Origin: Armatimonadota bacterium
GTDB lineage: Bacteria; Armatimonadota; Fimbriimonadia; Fimbriimonadales; Fimbriimonadaceae
NCBI GenBank assembly: GCA_016125185.1
Contig: WGMG01000007.1
Coordinates: 211,604 to 275,603 of the forward strand
Direction: 5' to 3'
DNA length: 64,000 nt
The translations under genes and the position numbers were made by a program. The notes under the pieces were generated by a model that was given only the letters and a program-made list of their open reading frames with translations, made no database searches and was not told where the DNA came from. Of the stretch, positions 9,074-15,426 are shown piece by piece (positions within the stretch are counted from its first letter, which is position 1; every line of letters starts with the position of its first letter).

Positions 9074-9493
9074 CTACATTGGCTGGAGGAAAAACCATCG
9101 CTGGCCTTCTGGGTCCTCGGCGCGATACCGCGGACCCGGAAAGCCGGTCTCGATTTCAGAAAGGATCGTCGCACCGGCGGCTTTGGTCCGAGCAAAGTGC
9201 GACTCGATGTCGGCCACCTGAACCAGAACGCCATTAAAAATGTAGGGCGCGGTTGACCATTTGGCAGCCGGTGAATAGTGCTCCTGAACAGTCTTCGGCG
9301 ATTGATAGTCAGGCGTCGGCGAAGCGAGCATGACCACTTGGTCTCCGAACTGCAGTTCGCCGTGGGTCAACCGGCCGCCTTCGACCCACCGCTCCTTCTG
9401 CTCACACCCAAAGGCGCGAATCAGCCAATCCATCATGGCCTCCCCGTCCTCGTAGGACAGCATTGGGATGATCGTCTGCGTTCGCTCGCTCAT
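9074..9493 (-). CDS. VOC superfamily (glyoxalase/bleomycin-resistance-like) protein, PhnB type
   Basis: This 139-residue protein has the two beta-alpha-beta-beta-beta repeats of the vicinal oxygen chelate fold: TIIPMLSYEDGEAMMDWLIR then GELQFGDQVVMLAS in the first half, and GVLVQVADIESHFARTKAAG ending DPEGQRWFFLQPM in the second. The final EGQRWFF block is typical of the PhnB/YdcJ-like glyoxalase subgroup, which often lacks the lactoylglutathione lyase activity itself. It is last in a likely three-gene unit after a small AraC regulator and another VOC gene. The substrate is unknown. Confidence 0.8.
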   Translation of the reverse strand: MSERTQTIIPMLSYEDGEAMMDWLIRAFGCEQKERWVEGGRLTHGELQFGDQVVMLASPTPDYQSPKTVQEHYSPAAKWSTAPYIFNGVLVQVADIESHFARTKAAGATILSEIETGFPGPRYRAEDPEGQRWFFLQPM

Positions 9494-9514
9494 ACCGCCA
9501 TTCTAACCCAATGA

Positions 9515-9925
9515 CTAGTGGGGCTTGTGTTGGGTCATGCTGAACCAGTTGCCCGAATCATCGACCATGATCGCCTCGATACCATAGAATTGCTCCTCGG
9601 GCTCCCCTCGAAACTGGACCCCCTTAGCCTTCAGTTCCTCGTAGGTCGCACGGCAGTCGTCGACTTCAAAAACCCCGGCCCCCAGCGTGCCGATTTCTTG
9701 AAGTTTCTCAAGCAATTCGGCGCTACCCTCTTGGGCCATTGGACTTCGGATGGGCATGAGAATGATTTCGAAGTCGGGCTGGGTTTTGGGGCCGACGGTC
9801 AGCCATCGGAATTCGCCCATCATGGCGTCGGTGCGCACCTCGAAGCCAAGCTTATTCACATAGAAGTCGTAGGCTGAATCCTGATCCTTGACGAAGATGG
9901 GAGCGTGTGAGAATCGCGTAACCAT
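9515..9925 (-). CDS. VOC superfamily protein (glyoxalase-like)
   Basis: The start is set at 9925, giving 136 residues beginning MVTRFSHAPIFVKDQDSAYD. The frame is open to 10036, but that extension is basic, low in quality and overlaps the AraC gene. The fold signature of VOC proteins is clear: FVKDQDSAYDFYVNKLGFEV, the middle GVFEVDDCRATYEELKAKGV and the terminal DDSGNWFSMTQ. Proteins of this kind with a neighbouring AraC regulator are common in environmental bacteria, but their substrates are mostly undefined. It lies 21 nt upstream of the second VOC gene and is probably co-transcribed with it. Confidence 0.8.
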   Translation of the reverse strand: MVTRFSHAPIFVKDQDSAYDFYVNKLGFEVRTDAMMGEFRWLTVGPKTQPDFEIILMPIRSPMAQEGSAELLEKLQEIGTLGAGVFEVDDCRATYEELKAKGVQFRGEPEEQFYGIEAIMVDDSGNWFSMTQHKPH

Positions 9926-9972
9926 GCTTACGATGATATCGCGACGACGCGATTTCTTCTTTTTCGATCTTG

Positions 9973-10389
9973 CTATTTTGTTGGCAGGGAGTACCGCTGG
10001 GTGGTGAAACAGTGGGGAATGAACCGATGTCCCCAAATACGTCCAAGCGCGTATGCGCGGCAGGCTCTGAACCGAAATTCGGTCGGATTCAGCCCGAAAC
10101 GCTTTCGAAAGAGGGTTGAAAATGTCGCCGGGCTTTCATAGCCAAGCTCGAACGCGATCTCGGTAATGGAGAGACAATTTTCAAGCAGAAGTTCCTTAGC
10201 GCGTTCAAGCCTACGCTGAGTCTTGAACTCCTGAGGCGTCATGCCATACCGCTGGGAAAACAGACGATGGAAGTGGAACGGAGACATCGTCGCGGCATCA
10301 GCGACCTCGCTCAAAGACACGCCGCCCGCGCAATTGTCTGCGAGGAAGTCGCGGGAGACCGCCAGTCGGTGGATGACCTCTCGATCCAT
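9973..10389 (-). CDS. AraC family transcriptional regulator (DNA-binding domain only)
   Basis: This 138-residue protein consists almost entirely of the AraC C-terminal domain. The first helix-turn-helix is VSLSEVADAATMSPFHFHRL; the second is LSITEIAFELGYESPATFST, followed by the FRKRFGLNPTEFR family signature. There is no N-terminal sugar or effector-binding domain, so it is a small SoxS/MarA-like regulator or one whose sensing is done by partners. A short C-terminal tail (about 30 residues, HCFTTQRYSLPTK) has no recognisable function. It is the first gene of a minus-strand unit with two VOC proteins, which it likely controls. Confidence 0.85.
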   Translation of the reverse strand: MDREVIHRLAVSRDFLADNCAGGVSLSEVADAATMSPFHFHRLFSQRYGMTPQEFKTQRRLERAKELLLENCLSITEIAFELGYESPATFSTLFRKRFGLNPTEFRFRACRAYALGRIWGHRFIPHCFTTQRYSLPTK

Positions 10390-10510
10390 ACTTCTATCGT
10401 ATCACGAGTTCGTCGTGGGGCCCTAGGCGAGCCCCAATCAAGACGAAGTTTCAGGTGCGTAACCCCACACGCGCTTAACCCAAGTGCAATTTTAGGACGC
10501 GCGGAGGCAA

Positions 10511-10536
10511 GTAGTCCCAATTTGAGTCGGGACTAC
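10511..10536. other. Stem-loop between AIM24 and AraC genes
   Basis: An 8-bp perfect inverted repeat (GTAGTCCC and GGGACTAC) with a 10-nt loop lies just past the stop of the AIM24 gene on the minus strand. No T-run follows in either direction, so it may be a transcript-end stabiliser rather than an intrinsic terminator. The remainder of 10390-10576 shows no gene. Confidence 0.35.
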
Positions 10537-10576
10537 CGAATTTGTTCATGTAATATTCATGTTCGCGCGTCGGCGT

Positions 10577-11272
10577 TTACTCGGAACTGGCCAGGTGCAG
10601 ATACATGGACTGGAGGCCAATGCGCCCCGGACCGGTGAATCGGTTGAACACCAAATTTCCGGCGCTGGCGAAGAGCCCAGTCGAGAGCCGCTGCATAATC
10701 GTGTCCATCTTCACCGTCACGTCTTTGTAGATCCAACCACCTGGCTCGATGTCGATCATCTCACCGGGAGCGAGCGTCACTTCGAAAACATTGCCATAAC
10801 CGTGCATCCACAAAATGCCCTCTGGGCCGGAGCAGGTGAAGGTGTCGATGAAGAAGCCGGTGCCCGAAAAGAGCATGTTGGCCAGGCCCTTGACTCTCGT
10901 GAACGTGTAGTCCAAGTTATTCGTTGCCGCCAACCACTGATGCTCGCGAACGTCCAAACGTTCGCCGTGGCGGAGGTGGATGCCGAAAACGTGACCGGCG
11001 CCATCGCGGCTGAAGCCAATTCGACCTCGTCCCTGCGTCTCGACCATGAATAGCGGCATTCCCGCTACCATTCGCTTGAGTCCGCCAGCGAGAGATTTCA
11101 CCCCAATATTGAGCGCCGGGTCTTTCCAAAGCAAAATGTGGTGCTCAAAGTAGACCGGCATCTCAGAGATTTCAATTTGAAGAACGGGAACGAGTTCGCC
11201 CTGAATGTGATAGGTCACGCCACCGAAATTCTCATCCATGACGTTGGTTTGTTTTGCGACGGGTACAGCCAT
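10577..11272 (-). CDS. AIM24 family protein (DUF124, TIGR00266)
   Basis: This 231-residue protein is the size of the AIM24/TIGR00266 family (PF01987), a beta-rich jelly-roll-like fold named after a yeast mitochondrial protein and widespread in bacteria without a settled biochemical role. Typical features are the N-terminal YHIQGELVPVLQIEI strand, the glycine-rich KSLAGGLKRMVAG segment and LAPGEMIDIEPGGWIYKD near the C-terminus. There is no signal peptide or membrane segment. It is a single-gene unit from the promoter at 11290-11318, with no functional hint from its neighbours. Confidence 0.85.
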   Translation of the reverse strand: MAVPVAKQTNVMDENFGGVTYHIQGELVPVLQIEISEMPVYFEHHILLWKDPALNIGVKSLAGGLKRMVAGMPLFMVETQGRGRIGFSRDGAGHVFGIHLRHGERLDVREHQWLAATNNLDYTFTRVKGLANMLFSGTGFFIDTFTCSGPEGILWMHGYGNVFEVTLAPGEMIDIEPGGWIYKDVTVKMDTIMQRLSTGLFASAGNLVFNRFTGPGRIGLQSMYLHLASSE

Positions 11273-11289
11273 CTTCTTTACCTCACGCC

Positions 11290-11318
11290 ATTATACAGAT
11301 TCGTACTTAAGTCACCAA
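11290..11318 (-). promoter_or_regulatory. Promoter of the AIM24 gene
   Basis: On the minus strand TTGGTG (11313-11318) and a perfect TATAAT (11290-11295) are separated by exactly 17 bp. The -10 lies 17 nt before the start codon at 11272, and GAGGTAAAGAAG provides the ribosome binding site. It begins right after the stop codon of the upstream minus-strand gene. Confidence 0.6.
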
Positions 11319-11319
11319 G

Positions 11320-11817
11320 CTAGGATTTTTCAGGGCGGAAACTGGCGATGAGATCCCGGACCCCGCTGACGGCGACGCCGGTGGCGATGAGCAACAGAAT
11401 CCAAGCCGGGAAGCCATGGTAGCTGGGTCCCCAACCGAGGGGCCCTTGGCTCCACTTGTATAGCTCGGGCAGGAGATAAGCGAGGAACGCGCCGTAGACG
11501 ATTCCCATGACGGTATGCATGCATCGCTCACCTGGCGGCAGCTTGCGAACCTTGTCTTCCTCGACGAAATCCCACAGGGTGATCACGATTTCGGCAAGCA
11601 GGATGGCAAAAAGAATCCAAGCTAACGGTCCTCGCCAGGTGACGAACCCCAGCGAGCCGATGATAATTGCGTAGCAGAAGTCGCGCACGGCGTGGAGGCG
11701 CAGTTCGGTTTGCGTGTGGTCGCCGTGGGGCAGGCGAAGTTTGTATTCGTGGTAGTAGAGCGTGTCGGTCGCGCCGAGGATAGCTTGCACCAAGAGAATC
11801 CAGATTGCCGTTTTCAT
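11320..11817 (-). CDS. Conserved multi-pass membrane protein of unknown function
   Basis: The protein has 165 residues from the ATG at 11817, which overlaps the upstream stop by four bases (ATGA) and so indicates translational coupling to the DUF4166 gene. About four or five hydrophobic helices are visible: KTAIWILLVQAILGATDTLY, CYAIIIGSLGFVTW, AWILFAILLAEIVITLW, MHTVMGIVYGAFLAYLLPEL and WILLLIATGVAVSGVRDLI. A YYHEYKLRLP segment follows helix 1 and may be a conserved loop. I do not recognise an assigned function. Given its partner, a role in a membrane-associated lipid or carotenoid-like pathway is conceivable but unproven. Confidence 0.75.
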   Translation of the reverse strand: MKTAIWILLVQAILGATDTLYYHEYKLRLPHGDHTQTELRLHAVRDFCYAIIIGSLGFVTWRGPLAWILFAILLAEIVITLWDFVEEDKVRKLPPGERCMHTVMGIVYGAFLAYLLPELYKWSQGPLGWGPSYHGFPAWILLLIATGVAVSGVRDLIASFRPEKS

Positions 11818-12326
11818 GTCGAGCACAACTCTCCCTCATATTGGCAAATCTGGCCTAGCCCCGGCAAAAGGAATCGCACCCTTGTGTGCAAGCCCCTTTC
11901 GCTAGGGCGCTCGGTAGCCTCGATTCTGATGCTTAAGAAATTCGGCAAAGGGCAACCCATCAATCGCGTTCGTATGGAGGAATAGTCCAGCCCGCCGTCC
12001 ACAATCCGCACTTCAAATTCGAAGGAAATCGGCCACTTCGTCTCGCATAAGTAGCCCTTGTTCTCTGTCTGGATGGTGACGAGTTTTGACTTTTTGAACG
12101 TTCGGTCCCACACCTCGGTTCCGTTGTTCGAGCTGATTAATAGTTGGGTGGGAAGATCGCTTCCGGGTTTCGGCAACTGCATGATCCAACAGGCCAGTCT
12201 GCTTGTCCAACCTGGGGACCAGACCACGTCGAACGTGCCCTCTGCACCCAGTCCATCGTGGAATGTCTGGAGCGACGGAGCCAACCGCTCGTACTCCGGC
12301 CCCAACAGATCGCGGTACAGACCCAC
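11814..12326 (-). CDS. DUF4166 domain protein
   Basis: The product resembles DUF4166 (PF13761): LYRDLLGPEYERLAPSLQTF at the start, a central GTFDVVWSPGWTSRLACWIM segment, and a beta-rich C-terminal half ending GLGQICQYEGELCS. The family is often fused to saccharopine-dehydrogenase-like or DoxX-like modules and has no known activity. The start is uncertain. The frame is open to 12395, beyond the divergent gene's start at 12376; I place it at GTG 12326 because family members normally begin close to the LYRDLLG motif. It is coupled to the membrane protein downstream by a four-base overlap. Confidence 0.65.
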   Translation of the reverse strand: MGLYRDLLGPEYERLAPSLQTFHDGLGAEGTFDVVWSPGWTSRLACWIMQLPKPGSDLPTQLLISSNNGTEVWDRTFKKSKLVTIQTENKGYLCETKWPISFEFEVRIVDGGLDYSSIRTRLMGCPLPNFLSIRIEATERPSERGLHTRVRFLLPGLGQICQYEGELCST

Positions 12327-12375
12327 GACTAGATTATGCGCCTGACGTCTAGGGCCTAATAGGTAACATCTGCCC

Positions 12376-13878
12376 ATGCATTTTCGGGCCATCACAGGAA
12401 TCCTCCTCCTTTTGCCGATCGCTTGCCTTGCTCAGGAGCCGCCCAAGCCAACCGAGCCGAAAAAGGACGCCCAGGCGAACATCGAAATCAAGCCGTCTGT
12501 CACCAATCACAGCATCGAACTTCGCGGAAAGAAACTGGACTATAAGGCGACCGCCGCCCAGATCCCGCTTCGAAACGAGCAGGGCGAAGTCGAGTGCCGC
12601 ATGTTCTACGTGGCCTACGAAAAGAATGGCGCGGACGCATCGTCTCGCCCGGTGACCTTTGCTTTCAACGGTGGTCCGGGAAGTGCGACGATGTGGCTCC
12701 ACATGGGTGCACTGGGACCCAAGCGAGCCCCGATGCCCGACGACGGGTCACTGCCGAAGCCACCCTATCAGGCTGTCGATAACCCAGACACGTGGCTGGA
12801 TTTCACCGATGTCGTCGTCATCGACGCCCCCGGCACCGGCTACAGCCGTCTCGCCAAACCCGAGCTTGGGAAGAAGTATTTCGGGGTCCGCCAGGACATC
12901 CGGGCGTTCACCAATTTCGTCAAGGAATGGCTGAGCGTCCATAACCGCTGGAAGTCGCCTTTGTTCGTGGCGGGCGAAAGCTACGGCGGCATACGCGGCT
13001 CGGGTCTGGCCCAGAGCCTCTTCCAGAACGGTATTGCCCTGAACGGATTCGTGAGCATCTCCGGCTCCAGCAACTTCCTCACGCTCGACGGAATGCGTGG
13101 CAACGATGCGACGTACATCGGCTTTCTGCCGTCGATGGCTGCCTGCGCTTGGTACCACCACAAGGCGGCTCCGCGGTTCAAGAGCGTCGAGCAGGTCGTA
13201 GCTGAATCGACAAAGTGGGTTGACGATGTCTACGGCCCCGCTTTGCTTCGTGGCGATAACCTTTCGGCCAAGGAGAAGGACGAGGTCGCCGGCAAGCTGG
13301 CCGAGTATCTTGGACTCACCAAAAAGTACTGTCTCGGTTCAAATCTTCGTGTTCCCGAATGGCAGTTCTTCAAAGAACTGCTTCGGGACGAGGGGCTGTC
13401 AATCGGCCGGTACGATGGTCGACTGATAGCCAAAGAAGAGCTGAAGGTCGGGGGCCAACAAGCCAATGACCCAAGTGACGATGCGGTGACGCCGCCGTTC
13501 ACTAGCGCGATCCACGACTACTTCCTAAACGACCTAGGGCTGAAAACCGACCTCCAATACAACAACTTTGGCAATGTCTACCCTTGGGAGAGCCCGGAGG
13601 GGAGCTATCCAGAGACGTCGTCCGACCTGCGGAGCGTTCTCGCCGCGAACCAGCACCTGCGCGTGCTCTACTGCTGCGGGTACTACGACCTCGCCTGCCC
13701 TCTCAACGCCACCCTCTATACGATCGACCACATGGGCCTCGATGAAGAAACGAGAAAGCACCTCTCGTTTGCGTACTATCCGGCTGGCCACATGATGTAC
13801 ATCGAAAAGAGTTCGCGTGTGAAACTTCACGACGACGTCGAGAAGTTCGAGCACGACTGCCTGACCGGCAGCAACTAG
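12376..13878 (+). CDS. Secreted serine carboxypeptidase-like protein (peptidase S10)
   Basis: This 500-residue protein starts at ATG 12376 behind AGGTAA and carries a signal peptide (HFRAITGILLLLPIACLAQ). The alpha/beta-hydrolase fold of family S10 is clear: oxyanion-side FNGGPGSATMWLHMGALGPK, nucleophile Ser202 in AGESYGG, Asp438 in CGYYDLACP and His472 in PAGHMMYI, so the triad is complete. S10 enzymes remove C-terminal residues from peptides at acidic pH. Bacterial members of this long subgroup are mostly uncharacterised and are expected in the periplasm. A second paralogue without a signal peptide lies at 15427-16863, on the other side of the metal cassette. Confidence 0.9.
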   Translation: MHFRAITGILLLLPIACLAQEPPKPTEPKKDAQANIEIKPSVTNHSIELRGKKLDYKATAAQIPLRNEQGEVECRMFYVAYEKNGADASSRPVTFAFNGGPGSATMWLHMGALGPKRAPMPDDGSLPKPPYQAVDNPDTWLDFTDVVVIDAPGTGYSRLAKPELGKKYFGVRQDIRAFTNFVKEWLSVHNRWKSPLFVAGESYGGIRGSGLAQSLFQNGIALNGFVSISGSSNFLTLDGMRGNDATYIGFLPSMAACAWYHHKAAPRFKSVEQVVAESTKWVDDVYGPALLRGDNLSAKEKDEVAGKLAEYLGLTKKYCLGSNLRVPEWQFFKELLRDEGLSIGRYDGRLIAKEELKVGGQQANDPSDDAVTPPFTSAIHDYFLNDLGLKTDLQYNNFGNVYPWESPEGSYPETSSDLRSVLAANQHLRVLYCCGYYDLACPLNATLYTIDHMGLDEETRKHLSFAYYPAGHMMYIEKSSRVKLHDDVEKFEHDCLTGSN

Positions 13879-13891
13879 CGTCCCAACATTG

Positions 13892-13920
13892 AATTCCCCG
13901 AGATTCCTCGGGGAATTTTA
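13892..13920 (+). terminator. Rho-independent terminator of the S10 peptidase gene
   Basis: An 11-bp perfect stem AATTCCCCGAG/CTCGGGGAATT with a 4-nt loop lies 14 nt after the stop at 13878 and is followed by a T-rich TTAGTTT. It separates the peptidase from the operator-controlled MerT-like gene. Confidence 0.65.
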
Positions 13921-13933
13921 GTTTAAGGAGGAG

Positions 13934-13964
13934 GGTCAATATACCCCCATAGGGTATATTGACC
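13934..13964 (+). promoter_or_regulatory. CsoR-type operator (perfect 13-bp inverted repeat) before the MerT-like gene
   Basis: The arms GGTCAATATACCC and GGGTATATTGACC are perfectly complementary around the centre CCATA. The core ATACCCCCATAGGGTAT has the C-tract/G-tract flanked by AT that typifies operators of the CsoR/RcnR metal-sensing repressors. TATATT at 13954-13959, 13 nt before the start codon, can serve as the -10, so a bound repressor would cover the promoter. The same core recurs at 15327-15347. The regulator gene is not in the window. Confidence 0.6.
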
Positions 13965-13972
13965 TTAGCGCC

Positions 13973-14320
13973 ATGATATCGAATGTCTCATCTCCGTCTC
14001 AGCACCGTTTGCAAATTGTGAAGAGCGCATTGGCAACCCTCGGGGTTGCGGCATTGGCGAACGCCTGTTGCTGGGTGCCGCCGCTTCTGCTCGCCGTCGG
14101 AGGAACGGGTGCGCGATTTGCAAAGGTATTGGACCCTTATCGGCCCTACCTGCTGGCGTTCATGGTAGTTCAGTTGGTGTGGGGCTTCCGCAATGCGTAT
14201 CGGTCACACAAAGGTTGTTGTGGAGAGGATGACAAGCATGCCCGGCGAGTTCGGATCATCACCATGTGGATCATTGCGATCATCGTGATCGCGCTCAATC
14301 TGATCCCCCATCACCATTAA
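13973..14320 (+). CDS. MerT-like heavy-metal transporter
   Basis: This 115-residue membrane protein has three predicted helices. Vicinal cysteines sit where mercury transporters of the MerT family place them: Cys32-Cys33 in the first helix (ALANACCWVPPLLLAVG) and Cys82-Cys83 in the cytoplasmic loop (SHKGCCGEDD). The C-terminus LNLIPHHH is histidine-rich. The family passes Hg(II) or other soft metals across the inner membrane by cysteine exchange. No merA, merP or merR is nearby, so copper or another metal is as likely, consistent with the CsoR-type operator 9 nt upstream. It is transcribed toward, and converges with, the pilin-like unit that carries the same operator. Confidence 0.75.
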   Translation: MISNVSSPSQHRLQIVKSALATLGVAALANACCWVPPLLLAVGGTGARFAKVLDPYRPYLLAFMVVQLVWGFRNAYRSHKGCCGEDDKHARRVRIITMWIIAIIVIALNLIPHHH

Positions 14321-14336
14321 GGGGAAGGGGCGGAAA

Positions 14337-14516
14337 CTACCGCCCCTTCGACCGAGCACCGGCTTTCATCTGCCTGACCTCGGTCTGAACCGTGCCCGAC
14401 GAATTGCTTCCTCGGGTCCAGAGAATGACGATGATCGCGACCGCTAAGGCAATCGCAATCAGGGCGATGACAATTTTGACGGTGCTGGCCGTCGACTGGC
14501 TTTGCTGAGCTGACAT
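14337..14516 (-). CDS. 59-aa single-pass membrane protein
   Basis: This short frame starts at ATG 14516 and encodes 59 residues: a polar N-terminus (MSAQQSQSTAST), one strong transmembrane helix (VKIVIALIAIALAVAIIVIL) and a basic, soluble tail ending RQMKAGARSKGR. It lies 46 nt downstream of the pilin-like gene and probably shares its transcript and its metal-type operator. The ribosome binding site is weak. No family is recognised. Its composition and position support a real gene, perhaps a small membrane partner of the pilin-like protein or the transporter. Confidence 0.5.
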   Translation of the reverse strand: MSAQQSQSTASTVKIVIALIAIALAVAIIVILWTRGSNSSGTVQTEVRQMKAGARSKGR

Positions 14517-14562
14517 AGGGAAGTTGGGTCCGCCCGTCTGAAAGCGACGGGCGAAGCTTGGG

Positions 14563-15306
14563 TCATTCCTCGTTGGAGGGCAAGTTGTCGATGTTGTGCA
14601 TGCCCCAGTTGTGAACGTCTAACTGCGGAAGCGTCTTGTCCAAGGTCGAGGCGAAGTGGAACCACTTGGCGTGGCCATCCACGAAGGCGTAGTTATTGCC
14701 GTTCGTGTGTCGCCCAACGTTCTTCGGATCGGGAATCTGCGAATCCGTGTCGATATCACCGATTTGATAGCCAGAGCCGTCGAGGAAGCCCCGCTCCCAG
14801 TTGTCATCCGGCGCCGACGGCCACGGGTGGTAGTCGAAGAAGGCGATACCGGCATGACGTTCGCCAAGGATGATCTGCTCGGCTGGCCGCGAAAACATCG
14901 TGAGGTTTGCGCCGTGGGCGAAGAAGCCGTTGATGAGGTAGTCGGTGCGGTAGGTCTGCCAATCGGCAAGGGTTACCGGATAAGGGAAGAGGGTCGGTGT
15001 GTCATTGAGGACCGGATCGCGGAAGATGTCCCGACTCTTGATATACGGCTGGAGCGGTTGGAACCAGGTGTACAGGTCGGCGATGGTCTCGTTGGCGGCG
15101 AGGTCGTGGTGGGTCTTGCAGGTTTGGTCATCGTTGTCGCCTGCATACAGCATGATCGCCATGACGATCTGCTTTTGGTTCGAGAGGTCGACCGCTTTCT
15201 TCGCCGCCGCCTTTGCTTGGGCGAAGACGGGGAAAAGGATGGCGGCGAGGATCGCGATGATGGCGATCACGACGAGCAGTTCGATAAGAGTGAAAGCTCT
15301 GCGCAT
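14563..15306 (-). CDS. Type II secretion/pilin-like protein with prepilin N-terminus (DUF1559-like)
   Basis: This 247-residue protein begins [20 protein letters not shown], a canonical class III prepilin cleavage/methylation motif and helix, followed by LFPVFAQAK as in Armatimonadota pilin-like families. The C-terminal part holds [18 protein letters not shown], the H-X9-DG motif of DUF1559-type pseudopilins. Such proteins occur in large paralogous sets in armatimonads and planctomycetes and are thought to be exported through a type II-like system; their roles are not defined. The unusual point is the metal-type operator 21 nt upstream of its start (15327-15347), which ties this member to the MerT-like transporter. 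Confidence 0.85.
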   Translation of the reverse strand: MRRAFTLIELLVVIAIIAILAAILFPVFAQAKAAAKKAVDLSNQKQIVMAIMLYAGDNDDQTCKTHHDLAANETIADLYTWFQPLQPYIKSRDIFRDPVLNDTPTLFPYPVTLADWQTYRTDYLINGFFAHGANLTMFSRPAEQIILGERHAGIAFFDYHPWPSAPDDNWERGFLDGSGYQIGDIDTDSQIPDPKNVGRHTNGNNYAFVDGHAKWFHFASTLDKTLPQLDVHNWGMHNIDNLPSNEE

Positions 15307-15326
15307 AAGGTTCTCCGGCGAATATT

Positions 15327-15347
15327 ATATACCTATAGGGGGTATAT
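15327..15347 (-). promoter_or_regulatory. CsoR-type operator before the pilin-like gene
   Basis: Read on the minus strand the site is ATACCCCCTATAGGTAT flanked by AT on both sides. Over 21 positions it matches the core of the 13934-13964 operator at 17, with all differences in the centre. It sits 21 nt upstream of the start codon in the same relative orientation as the first site, which argues for one shared repressor. Confidence 0.55.
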
Positions 15348-15372
15348 GTATCTATATGAATTCATTCGGGAT

Positions 15373-15407
15373 GAAAAAAAAGCCACCCTCTTTGGAAGGG
15401 TGGCTTT
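15373..15407 (-). terminator. Rho-independent terminator of the second S10 peptidase gene
   Basis: On the minus strand a perfect 9-bp stem (GCCACCCTT/AAGGGTGGC region, with AAA/TTT extension) is followed by eight T. It lies 20 nt past the stop codon at 15427 and isolates the peptidase from the pilin-like operator. Confidence 0.8.
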
Positions 15408-15426
15408 GGTATGCACGGTCGGTCTC

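Noticed and set aside
13934..13964. Palindrome interpreted as a transcription terminator
   Set aside because: A proper terminator already lies at 13892-13920, no T-run follows this palindrome, and a matching site lies before another gene's start.
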